DNA of 64,000 nucleotides from Bacteroidales bacterium. GTDB taxonomy: Bacteria > Bacillota > Clostridia > Lachnospirales > Lachnospiraceae. The stretch spans positions 62,001 to 126,000 of the forward strand of contig JAMPFJ010000004.1 of assembly GCA_023664535.1 (NCBI GenBank), written 5' to 3'. A model generated the notes under the pieces. That model searched no databases. It was not told where the DNA came from and was given only the letters and a program-made list of their open reading frames with translations. A program made the translations under genes and the position numbers. This document shows, one piece after another, positions 24,161 to 31,805 of the stretch. Each line of letters starts with the position of its first letter. The first letter of the stretch is position 1.

Positions 24161-24616
24161 TCATTCTTCAAAAAATTTTTCAGATTTATATTTATCCAGC
24201 AATGAAAGATTTTTATTAGAATAATTAATTCCCCATTCAGGCTTACTTGTTTGTCCTGGTTTATCATAATTATGTTCTACAAAAACTACATTCGGATTTT
24301 TCCATACTGTTGCAGGAATTATATATACTTTGGGAAGTTCTCCGTCTATAAAATATAAAAAGCAAACAAGATGATAATTATCTAAAGAAATTTTGTCTTT
24401 AGATAAAAATGCATAACCACCAGGGCGAATGCTTTTTACTTGAATTTCAAAAAATTCTTCTGACTTAATATCCTTAGCCACAAAATCCACTCCATGATCA
24501 TCCACCTCCGATGTATAAATATCCCATCCATACGAAGCAAATTCCATCTTAGCGTAATATTCTCCATACTGTCCTAACTGCAATGAACTTAATTCTGACC
24601 ATTTTGTATTCGGCAT
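24161..24616 (-). CDS. DUF4365-like protein with PD-(D/E)XK nuclease-type fold
   Basis: Protein of 151 aa. The N-terminal two thirds fit a DUF4365 / restriction-endonuclease-like fold: Glu19 (QYGEYYAK), Asp44 in HGVDFVA and Gln59-Val-Lys61 in FFEIQVKSI give the E-D-QxK arrangement. Later YHLVCFLYFIDGELPKVYII is the long core strand pair. DUF4365 proteins are often stand-alone or fused to other defence domains and their activity is mostly untested. SD AAGGAGG is strong. It lies 41 bases upstream of the ADP-ribosyltransferase gene on the same strand, within the A+T-rich island. It could be a defence nuclease, or a partner for one of the toxin-like proteins. Confidence 0.7.
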   Translation of the reverse strand: MPNTKWSELSSLQLGQYGEYYAKMEFASYGWDIYTSEVDDHGVDFVAKDIKSEEFFEIQVKSIRPGGYAFLSKDKISLDNYHLVCFLYFIDGELPKVYIIPATVWKNPNVVFVEHNYDKPGQTSKPEWGINYSNKNLSLLDKYKSEKFFEE

Positions 24617-24680
24617 AAAAGCCCCCCTCCTTAATTATTAAAATATACTTCTAACTTCAATGAAAAAGAAAACAATCATT

Positions 24681-25013
24681 TCAACAAGTTAAAATTTCAA
24701 CAAATTGTTCCATCCAATTTTCACTAATATTTCCAGCAAAACTATTCAGTATATCCAACATAATATCCTCTAAGTCATATGAATTAAACAAATCCATATC
24801 TTTTAGTTTATTTAATTTTGCTTCAATCAAATCAGATAATTTTACAGCAACGCTGTTTGTATGTATTGTTGCAATATCCAATACCCCTGTGAATTTCCAC
24901 ATTGCTTCACCCTGTTTATCATCAGCATCGGACCTATCTTTATAAAAATAAGTTTCAATATCATTTTCCTTATCCCAAACTGTAAATTTATCTCCTTCCG
25001 GCATTAAATTCAT
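24681..25013 (-). CDS. Small acidic hypothetical protein
   Basis: Unrecognised 110-aa protein, rich in Asp and Glu, without signal peptide or membrane segment. The N-terminal half has alternating short strands (KFTVWDKENDIETYFYK, then WKFTGVLDIATIH) and the C-terminal half is helical (DLIEAKLNKLKDMDL, LEDIMLDILNSFAG). Small acidic proteins next to toxin-like enzymes are often immunity proteins; here that is only a suggestion from size, charge and position upstream of the ADP-ribosyltransferase and metallopeptidase. No convincing ribosome binding site was seen, so the start is uncertain. Confidence 0.55.
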   Translation of the reverse strand: MNLMPEGDKFTVWDKENDIETYFYKDRSDADDKQGEAMWKFTGVLDIATIHTNSVAVKLSDLIEAKLNKLKDMDLFNSYDLEDIMLDILNSFAGNISENWMEQFVEILTC

Positions 25014-25057
25014 GAAATTTCATTTTTAATTCTCAAACCCGCCAATGAAATGATCCT

Positions 25058-25231
25058 TTAATCCCTATGCTGTATCTTCAATTTATTTCTCTGTTCAAAT
25101 TTCCGCTCTGCCTCAATGATTCTATCACACTCAAGCATAACACAATTTGCTTTATCACCTATTATAACAGTTACCATGGTCTTTCCGCAACAATTATGTT
25201 TGTTCAAAATCGTATATTCTTTTTTACTCAT
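25058..25231 (-). CDS. Small hypothetical protein
   Basis: A 57-aa protein beginning MSKKEYTILNKHNCCGKTMV, with a short beta stretch (VTVIIGDKANCVMLECD) and a charged C-terminal helix (RIIEAERKFEQRNKLK). AAAGGAGG lies about 11 bases upstream of the ATG at 25231; the frame is open further up to 25363, but that part overlaps a promoter region and has no good ribosome site. The paired Cys could bind metal, but there is no complete motif. It is first in the minus-strand row of island genes. Function unknown. Confidence 0.5.
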   Translation of the reverse strand: MSKKEYTILNKHNCCGKTMVTVIIGDKANCVMLECDRIIEAERKFEQRNKLKIQHRD

Positions 25232-25330
25232 TTTTTTATTATCCTCCTTTAATTTTTCCATCATAAAAGCCACCATGTTTTGAAAATACCGCATCACAGA
25301 AATAAATTGATAGACTTTACCGTACAGCCG

Positions 25331-25339
25331 TGATATAAT
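25331..25339 (+). promoter_or_regulatory. Probable extended -10 promoter of the coiled-coil gene
   Basis: TGATATAAT at 25331-25339 is an extended -10 element (TGnTATAAT) 43 bases before the start at 25382. A good -35 is not seen at the normal distance, as is usual for extended -10 promoters. Confidence 0.5.
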
Positions 25340-25381
25340 GCAGTCAACTGATAAATTCGGCAATGGTTAAGAGGTTGTAAT

Positions 25382-25849
25382 ATGACAGATAATGAATTCT
25401 TGCAGGCTATGTCCGAGATAATGGACAAAAAACTTGACGAAAAAATTACACCAATCAATACAAGGCTTGACGCTATGGATTCAAGGCTTGACAACATGGA
25501 TTCAAGATTCGACGCTATGGACTCCAGACTTGATAACATGGATTCTAGGCTCGACGCTATGGATTCAAGATTTGACGCTATGGACTCCAGACTTGATAAC
25601 ATGGATTCTAGGCTTAACGCTATGGATTCCAAGTTTGACAATATGGATTCAAGGCTTGACAAACTTGAAGCTGATACCTCGTCATTAAAGGCAGGACAAA
25701 ACAGAATTATGGAAAAACAACGGGAGTTACGGCAAGATATCAAAAAGGTAGATGATAAAGTAACGGATACTTATGATTTAGCCCTTGAAGCCTGGGGAAC
25801 AAGTACGGAAAACCGGAATTGGATAGAAGATGATAAATTAAAGGCGTAG
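25382..25849 (+). CDS. Heptad-repeat coiled-coil protein
   Basis: A 155-aa protein. After an N-terminal helix (MTDNEFLQAMSEIMDKK), residues about 27-95 consist of nine near-identical 7-residue units of the type RLDAMDS / RLDNMDS / RFDAMDS followed by a degenerate unit. Leu/Phe and Met fall on one face, a textbook parallel coiled coil. The C-terminal part (LKAGQNRIMEKQRELRQDI) continues as helix and ends in an acidic tail. The DNA is a 21-bp tandem repeat (about 25460-25665), so unit number can change by slippage. Related proteins occur in phage and Lachnospiraceae accessory regions, function unknown. It is the only plus-strand gene of the island. The repeat also keeps an antisense frame open, which is an artefact. 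Confidence 0.8.
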   Translation: MTDNEFLQAMSEIMDKKLDEKITPINTRLDAMDSRLDNMDSRFDAMDSRLDNMDSRLDAMDSRFDAMDSRLDNMDSRLNAMDSKFDNMDSRLDKLEADTSSLKAGQNRIMEKQRELRQDIKKVDDKVTDTYDLALEAWGTSTENRNWIEDDKLKA

Positions 25850-25872
25850 TAGAAATTTTTCCATATTCAAAA

Positions 25873-25896
25873 GAGCAGCCCTCTTCAAAGCTGCTC
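25873..25896. terminator. Small hairpin between convergent genes
   Basis: GAGCAGC (25873-25879) pairs with GCTGCTC (25890-25896) between the stop of the coiled-coil gene and the stop of the HD-GYP gene. No clear T run follows on the plus strand, so it is only a possible terminator. Confidence 0.4.
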
Positions 25897-25942
25897 CATT
25901 CTCGTTTAATTCCACAACTATTTTTTTCTTCATCTAACGATA

Positions 25943-28921
25943 TTAGACATCCGCTCTGTCATCCATGAAGCCTTCATCAATCATTTCCAGCATACAGAGT
26001 GCAATCTCCGGGTCAAACTGCTCTCCACTGCAACGGGCGATTTCCTCTCTGGCATGCTCTATGGTGGTTCCGGCATGATAATACCGTTTACTGCACATGG
26101 CGTCAAAAGCATCTGCCACCGCTATAATTCTTGCTTTTAGCGGAATTTCTTCTCCCTGCAGCCCCTCGCAGTAACCCTTACCGTTATAAAATTCGTGGTG
26201 GTATTTTGCTCCGTCGGCAATACCCGGAATCGCCGTAAATTCCTTCAATATTTCTCCCCCGATTACAGGATGACTCTTAACGATTTCCCATTCCTCCTCG
26301 GTTAGCTTCCCATTCTTTTTTAAAATACTGTCGGGAATACCAATTTTACCAATATCGTGCAGCAATGCCATATAGTACACATTTTCCTGTTCCTCCTCCG
26401 GCAGCTTCATCCGCCGTGCCAGCTCCCTGGAATAGACCGCCACCCTGCCGGAGTGACCGTTTGTATCCTTATCCTTGGCATCAATGGCATTAGCAAATGT
26501 ATGGAGAGACTGCTCGATAATTGAGCGGTACTCCGCCTGCCTCTTTTTCAGACCGTTAATTTTCACCCGGTATCCCAGTTGAAAAGCAAAGGCAATCAAT
26601 GCTACCAATACAAGAATCAGCAAAAATCGAACCCACTTAAGTTCCCAGAAATGATACGCCTTATGAATTTTCACGGTACAGCTGTCACCCTCTATCCCGT
26701 CCTCATTGTACACGGTCATATGGAAAACATAATCTCCGCCCTCCAGATTCGTATAACTGATACTGGACATTTCGGAAATGTTACCGTTGAGTTTCTCCTC
26801 ATCAAAGCCCTCAAGATAATACTCCACCGACTTATCGCCCAGCGTATAGGACATTACCGCCAAATCCAGCGTAATACGTCTTGCTGCGGCGGGAAGCTGT
26901 ATCTCTTCCGGTGCAACAACGGTGTCTTCGTCCACAGTTATCTGGGTTACGGCTCCCTTTGGTGCTTCCTCGTTCATCGGCAGCTCCCGCGTATTGATAA
27001 CGGAAATACCGTTATTGGTACATAACCACAAATCCCCATTTTCCGTCATATAATTCCATGAATTTGCGACCAGTGTACCGGTCAGACCGTATTCCTTGGC
27101 AAGCTCTCTCGCCTCGTAATTTTCATCGGTCAGCTTTGCTTTATCTACAATCAAAGGACCATTACTCTTCATCAGCCACAGTTTATCTCCAATAACTTGA
27201 ATATCCAAAATGCTTCCCGCCCCGTCATGAAAGGGCATTCGTTTAATACCGCTTTCATCCCAGAAGTAAAGCGCATTTCCGGCGCTCACCCAGACACCTT
27301 CCGCCTCTTCATCCGGCATCATCCGCAAAATAATTCCGGATTCCAAGCCCTCATCCTGGTAATATTGCCTGATTTCAGAACCCTTAATGGTATAAATTCC
27401 CATACCGTCGCTGCCGGCAACCAGTGTACCGTCCTCCGCCTCATACATACAGAGAATAAACGGATAGGGGAGCTGTTCTTCCCCATAACTCCGGATGACC
27501 TTTCCGTTTTCCCAGATGTCAATGCCACTGCTCTCCGCTATGGCAAGAGAACCATCCGATAACGGTAACGTCATACGTACCTGGTTACTCGCCAGCCCGT
27601 TTTCTTCCGTATACAGCTTGACACTTCCGCTCCCCGGATGATATTCCGCCAGTCCGTCCCCATAAAGACTAAACCACAATGTTCCGTCCTGCGCACATGC
27701 AATATGACGTACCCGCTTATCCCCCAGCTCCGCTGTCAAAGCATTGGTAACCCGCTTATAGCTTCTGTTCAAAATAACCAGACCCTGGTCCGTTGCAATA
27801 TAGCTGTAGCCTTCATCCTGAACGATGGCATTCACCGCCGTATTCTCCAAATTTCCACTCTGGTTAAAATTTGTATATTTCCCGTGGGAAAAATAATTCA
27901 CACCGGTTTTTGTCGATGCCGTCCACAGATTTCCTTCATAGTCCTGTATCATGGAACACACAGAGGGAATCTCCTGCATAACAGAGGGAATACGGAAAGC
28001 GCCCTTTCCCGTACCATCCATATCCGCTCCCTGGAAACAGCCTATCCCGTTATCCGCCAAAACCCAGATATCTCCGTCCCTGTCTTCATATAAATCATTG
28101 ACGGTGTGAAGTCCTGCCGCAGAAACAGAGTCACTGGTAAATGAAGTTTTTTTATAGTTATCGTCCTGCATTTGCAGTCTGACTACTTCATCGCTGCTGC
28201 TGCCCAGATATACGGAGCCGTCCGAACCGGCAAGCACGGAATAACATTCCTCCTCCATCCACGCAGAAGCATCCGTCACCGTAAACACGGCATCCTCCCG
28301 AACAATAATAATCGCACCGTTGTCCGAACAAAGCCAGAGGGAATCATTTTTATCGCATGCCAAATCATATACGATATTTCCCGCCGTATCCGGAACCGCA
28401 GCTAATGTCGAGACCCCGTCCTCCGTCCGGATTCTGGCAAGTCCCGATGTAGTCCCCGCATAAATGACCCCCTCCGAGGTTTCTGCAAAGGAGCGGACAG
28501 AATAAAAAGCGTCGTCACCGCCTTCATAAGAAACCCTGGTAAATTCACCATTCTGGTATATGTATACTCCCATATCGTTCGTACCCACATACAATCTCCC
28601 GTCAGAGCCCTCGTATAGTGCCCGGATACTGGAGGATTCCAATGTTCCTTCTTCTGCGCTGAAATTTTTAAAGCTTACTCCGTCATAACGAATCAGTCCG
28701 CCGTAACTGCCAATCCATATGTATCCGTCCCGTGTCTGCAGAACAGCATTTGCCTCTCCTGTAGGAAGTCCGTTATCCGCATTGTAAACCGTTTTCATCC
28801 AGTCCTCAATCCCCTGCGCTCCATCTGCCAGACAGCGTACAGGCATAAGCCAAAAACTAAACAGACTGATAAGACCGATGCCTATCCGCAAAAATGATTT
28901 TAATCTGTTGAATTGCTTCAT
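25943..28921 (-). CDS. Two-component-regulator-type beta-propeller sensor with HD-GYP output domain
   Basis: Membrane sensor of 992 aa. A signal/anchor segment (about 10-30) precedes a very long extracytoplasmic region (about 35-650) of Reg_prop propeller blades such as DGYIWIGSYGGLIRYDG and NGDLWLCTNNGISVIN. A Y_Y_Y-like beta domain follows, then a membrane helix near 760-780. The cytoplasmic HD-GYP domain (about 795-985) has NGHSGRVAVYSRELA, LLHDIGKIGIPDSIL, HHEFYNGKGYCEGL and VADAFDAM. HD-GYP proteins break down cyclic di-GMP. All metal ligands look present, but the GYP loop reads GYC. Hybrid two-component sensors usually carry this propeller with a kinase; here the output is HD-GYP. It probably adjusts c-di-GMP in response to an outside ligand, perhaps a glycan. 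Confidence 0.92.
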   Translation of the reverse strand: MKQFNRLKSFLRIGIGLISLFSFWLMPVRCLADGAQGIEDWMKTVYNADNGLPTGEANAVLQTRDGYIWIGSYGGLIRYDGVSFKNFSAEEGTLESSSIRALYEGSDGRLYVGTNDMGVYIYQNGEFTRVSYEGGDDAFYSVRSFAETSEGVIYAGTTSGLARIRTEDGVSTLAAVPDTAGNIVYDLACDKNDSLWLCSDNGAIIIVREDAVFTVTDASAWMEEECYSVLAGSDGSVYLGSSSDEVVRLQMQDDNYKKTSFTSDSVSAAGLHTVNDLYEDRDGDIWVLADNGIGCFQGADMDGTGKGAFRIPSVMQEIPSVCSMIQDYEGNLWTASTKTGVNYFSHGKYTNFNQSGNLENTAVNAIVQDEGYSYIATDQGLVILNRSYKRVTNALTAELGDKRVRHIACAQDGTLWFSLYGDGLAEYHPGSGSVKLYTEENGLASNQVRMTLPLSDGSLAIAESSGIDIWENGKVIRSYGEEQLPYPFILCMYEAEDGTLVAGSDGMGIYTIKGSEIRQYYQDEGLESGIILRMMPDEEAEGVWVSAGNALYFWDESGIKRMPFHDGAGSILDIQVIGDKLWLMKSNGPLIVDKAKLTDENYEARELAKEYGLTGTLVANSWNYMTENGDLWLCTNNGISVINTRELPMNEEAPKGAVTQITVDEDTVVAPEEIQLPAAARRITLDLAVMSYTLGDKSVEYYLEGFDEEKLNGNISEMSSISYTNLEGGDYVFHMTVYNEDGIEGDSCTVKIHKAYHFWELKWVRFLLILVLVALIAFAFQLGYRVKINGLKKRQAEYRSIIEQSLHTFANAIDAKDKDTNGHSGRVAVYSRELARRMKLPEEEQENVYYMALLHDIGKIGIPDSILKKNGKLTEEEWEIVKSHPVIGGEILKEFTAIPGIADGAKYHHEFYNGKGYCEGLQGEEIPLKARIIAVADAFDAMCSKRYYHAGTTIEHAREEIARCSGEQFDPEIALCMLEMIDEGFMDDRADV

Positions 28922-28998
28922 TAGAATGCAGCTCCTCCCTGTTTACTCCGAAACGTTCATTTCCCATTTCATTTTCACCAATTCTTCCGTCCCTGTTA

Positions 28999-29027
28999 AT
29001 GATAATTTATATGGTTTCCCCTGTCAA
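28999..29027 (-). promoter_or_regulatory. Promoter of the HD-GYP sensor gene
   Basis: Minus strand: consensus -35 TTGACA (29027-29022), 17-base spacer, -10 TATCAT (29004-28999), about 75 bases before the start at 28921. Upstream, TTCCGTT-aa-AACGGAA (29055-29070) is a short palindrome that could be an operator. Confidence 0.7.
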
Positions 29028-29110
29028 TATCCCAGCCCTTACATTTAGCCACTTTTCCGTTAAAACGGAATATACAAAAATGCAGCTCTTAAGCATATAT
29101 TGCGGGATAC

Positions 29111-30907
29111 CTAATATATCGGCTGAATGCTTATCATTATCACGATATCCTCATCCAACGGTTTCGCAACATTATCCATCAGAAATTCATACCTATATCC
29201 GTCTATTTCACATTCGCCCTGCGAACCGTCCTCCTCCCAGTCCAGCTTTACTCCCTGACGGGCAAATACGTCATTTAATTCTTTTCTGGTAGAGCCGATA
29301 TGAATCCCGTTTGCTAATACAGAATGGCTGGTCAATATGTCCAAATCCTCCGAAAAGGGTTGGAGAAGCATTACCGATTCAATATACATCTCTCCCAAGC
29401 TTTGGGGATTCTCATCATCACTGTAAAGGTCAAGCATAATGGATTCCTTTGCTTCCCCGTCATCCAGATAAATGGTTTCATAAGATACGATTTTCTCGTT
29501 TGGTGACACCAATCTTTTATACTTCACTTTATCCATAATTTCTCCAAAGGACATCCCGATTTCCATTGGTACCCCTGCCGCCACAAATGCCTTTAAGTTG
29601 TTGTTTAGCGCTGCTGTCTGTTCCTCCACAAAATCCTCCGATGGCGCTCCGGTTTCTTTTACCGGAATATCTTCCTCCCCTAAATCATCTTCCTCTTCAT
29701 CCCATCCATCTTCTTTTCCTAAAAGCCAATGGTCCGGCTCTATTTCATATCCCATCCTCTCTACATAACCGGCATATGCCTCTTCCACCACATTACACAC
29801 ATCCTCCTCGGAAACGGTATGCTTCGCACCGGTCCATGTATCCTCCAATGCATAATTCCAATCCAAGGCAAAAATATATGCATCATACTTCATGATATCT
29901 TCATATTCTGATTTTCTTTCATAAGCCTCAGTGCTCCAATCCGAAGCCTCCTGGCCTGACCAGAATTCATAACCCAGCAGATAAGAATTTGCCATATCCT
30001 CCCATGAGGAATAGGCAGCCTGTATTTCTTTTGCAAGGTCAAGTGACTTTTCCATACATTCTTCCAAAGTAATGTAATCCATTACATAATAGTAGCCGAG
30101 CTGCTGGACTGCACGGCAGTAGTCCCATGCCAGAATCCCATTTTCCGGCTGTTCTTTAGCAATCCGGTAAGCAATAATATATTGGTTCTGCGTTTTTTCC
30201 TCCAAATCCGATTGCTCTAATTCTCTTCGCACCTCATCCTCCTCCATGTCTGATAAGCCCTGCTGTTCCAACTCCTGCAGATACTCCTGATATTTTGCCT
30301 GATGACCCTTTTCCAACAACCGGTTTACACATTTTAATGCCGATGTCCTGTCCGTTACGCCCCAGGCGGATTCAAGCATAGAGGAAAGATTATCATAATT
30401 GGCATTCTCTGGATTTGTTCCGCCGATAAAACGGTAATCCCGGCTGTCAGCATAGGTCGGAATTGCATAAACTGCATTAATCCAAATAACCGTATCGCTC
30501 TGTATATCTGCCTGATTCAAATCACTCTCCGGCTTTTCCGCCGTATAGACTTCGCTTTCGTTCTTATTCTTCCCTTCCGCTTTTTCTACCACGTTCCAAA
30601 ACATAAACAGACCGTCAACTATCGTGAACAAAAACATCACTCCTGCTGTAATCAGTGTAAATAATCCCTTTCCCCTTTTCGTACCTGCCGACAACAAAAT
30701 GATACCAATAACAAATCCCGCCAAGAGTCCTAATTGCACAATAGCGAATATAACCAGATTAACTGTCATGGATTGGTCTTGAAATCCAATTACCCAAAAG
30801 GCAATACCTCCTATCACAATGTTGAATATGCCAAGCCATATGTCCGCCATACCAATCCCCGATTTTCCTGTCTTTTGTTCTTCCTGCTGCTGCTCCGTTT
30901 CTGCCAT
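29111..30907 (-). CDS. DUF1266 domain membrane protein
   Basis: Protein of 598 aa. After a Gln/Glu-rich start come three membrane segments (about 18-37, 42-66 and 76-100). The middle soluble region (about 150-320) is a DUF1266 domain: AWGVTDRTSALKCVNRLLEKG, split as AWGVT and the helix after it, then AWDYCRAVQQLGYYYVMDYI and LAKEIQAAYSSWEDMANSYL. DUF1266 proteins are common in Firmicutes and gamma-proteobacteria but have no settled role. An acidic linker (residues 400-435) leads to a C-terminal beta domain. SD AGGAGGAG before the ATG at 30907 fixes the start; the frame continues to 30940 without support. It is a single gene, divergent from the gene at 31079. Confidence 0.85.
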   Translation of the reverse strand: MAETEQQQEEQKTGKSGIGMADIWLGIFNIVIGGIAFWVIGFQDQSMTVNLVIFAIVQLGLLAGFVIGIILLSAGTKRGKGLFTLITAGVMFLFTIVDGLFMFWNVVEKAEGKNKNESEVYTAEKPESDLNQADIQSDTVIWINAVYAIPTYADSRDYRFIGGTNPENANYDNLSSMLESAWGVTDRTSALKCVNRLLEKGHQAKYQEYLQELEQQGLSDMEEDEVRRELEQSDLEEKTQNQYIIAYRIAKEQPENGILAWDYCRAVQQLGYYYVMDYITLEECMEKSLDLAKEIQAAYSSWEDMANSYLLGYEFWSGQEASDWSTEAYERKSEYEDIMKYDAYIFALDWNYALEDTWTGAKHTVSEEDVCNVVEEAYAGYVERMGYEIEPDHWLLGKEDGWDEEEDDLGEEDIPVKETGAPSEDFVEEQTAALNNNLKAFVAAGVPMEIGMSFGEIMDKVKYKRLVSPNEKIVSYETIYLDDGEAKESIMLDLYSDDENPQSLGEMYIESVMLLQPFSEDLDILTSHSVLANGIHIGSTRKELNDVFARQGVKLDWEEDGSQGECEIDGYRYEFLMDNVAKPLDEDIVIMISIQPIY

Positions 30908-31078
30908 TTTATACTCCTCCTCTTTTGTCAGATAAAACATTGTAAGTGTGCTTATTATAACATATATTGATTTACTGTTTCCACTAAATAATAGCCAAAT
31001 AAATATATAAAAATTGCAAAAGAAGCATTATTTTCTTCCCTGCATAATATATAGTGAAAGCAAATAACAGGTAATCGT

Positions 31079-31654
31079 ATGAACCATTCGTTTCCTATTC
31101 CCAACCGGGATATTATCCGGGTTTTTTCTGCAGCCATTGAAGAAATCACCCGTGACCGCAATACAACCTTTGTCACCATTTCCTATAATGACTGCAGGGG
31201 ATGCGCCAGACCGGAGGACCTTGTCCGTCTGGTAATAAATCGGGACACCATTATCCATGACGAACGCGGCAGAAGCATTCCCGCTGCCCAGTTAGAACGC
31301 GGAATGACGGTAGACGCTGATTTTTCTTCCGCCATGACAAGAAGCATTCCTCCCCAGGCACAGGCATTTTTGATACGAATCGTAAAAAGGCAGCGCCCCA
31401 ATGAGACAACGACAGGACGCATTGTAGAAATTAACACCCGGGGAAATTATATTTTAACCATCAGCCATCTCCGTCCCTCTTCCACCATCCGTTTCAATCT
31501 GTCGCCCGATACGGTTATTTTAAACTCCCAGGGTAGAAGAATCCGTCTTTCCATGCTGTTGCCGGGACTTCGTGTCCGCGTAGAGCATGCAGCATTTATG
31601 ACTGCAAGTATTCCGCCCCAGACATCGGCTTTTGTCATACAGGTCTTACGGTAA
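31079..31654 (+). CDS. Hypothetical protein with two tandem beta repeats
   Basis: A 191-aa cytosolic-looking protein built as an internal duplication. Residues about 55-105 (DTIIHDERGRSIPAAQL...RSIPPQAQAFLIRIVKR) and 137-191 (DTVILNSQGRRIRLSML...ASIPPQTSAFVIQVLR) align over their length, sharing SIPPQ and AF(L/V)I. Each repeat has the look of a small OB- or S1-like beta barrel, which would suggest nucleic-acid or ligand binding, but I do not recognise a named family. The N-terminal 50 residues (NRDIIRVFSAAIEEITRDRN) include a C-x-x-C (DCRGCARPED). No signal peptide. It lies upstream of the PurF-like gene on the same strand with its own promoter region between. Confidence 0.75.
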   Translation: MNHSFPIPNRDIIRVFSAAIEEITRDRNTTFVTISYNDCRGCARPEDLVRLVINRDTIIHDERGRSIPAAQLERGMTVDADFSSAMTRSIPPQAQAFLIRIVKRQRPNETTTGRIVEINTRGNYILTISHLRPSSTIRFNLSPDTVILNSQGRRIRLSMLLPGLRVRVEHAAFMTASIPPQTSAFVIQVLR

Positions 31655-31709
31655 AAATGAAGATTACAAAATAGCAGCGGAAATTTGTGTCCATGGCATA
31701 ATTTTATCT

Positions 31710-31738
31710 TGCCAGTTTTTACAATGATTGTTATACTT
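31710..31738 (+). promoter_or_regulatory. Probable promoter of the PurF-like gene
   Basis: -35 TTGCCA (31710-31715), 17-base spacer, -10 TATACT (31733-31738), about 68 bases before the start at 31806. The leader contains a short inverted pair (GGCAGGacaGCCTGCC) near 31746, which could be an operator or small hairpin. Confidence 0.6.
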
Positions 31739-31805
31739 TATTCTGGCAGGACAGCCTGCCAAATCACAAGAACCAATAAACAGGTAAGTACAAGAGGAGA
31801 AAATC

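Noticed and set aside
25460..25665. CRISPR-like regular repeat
   Set aside because: The units are contiguous, with no unique spacers, and encode heptads in frame.
25294..25743. Minus-strand frame with Ser-Leu-Glu-Ser repeats opposite the coiled-coil gene
   Set aside because: It is only the complement of the 21-bp repeat, which stays open in several frames; no start signal.
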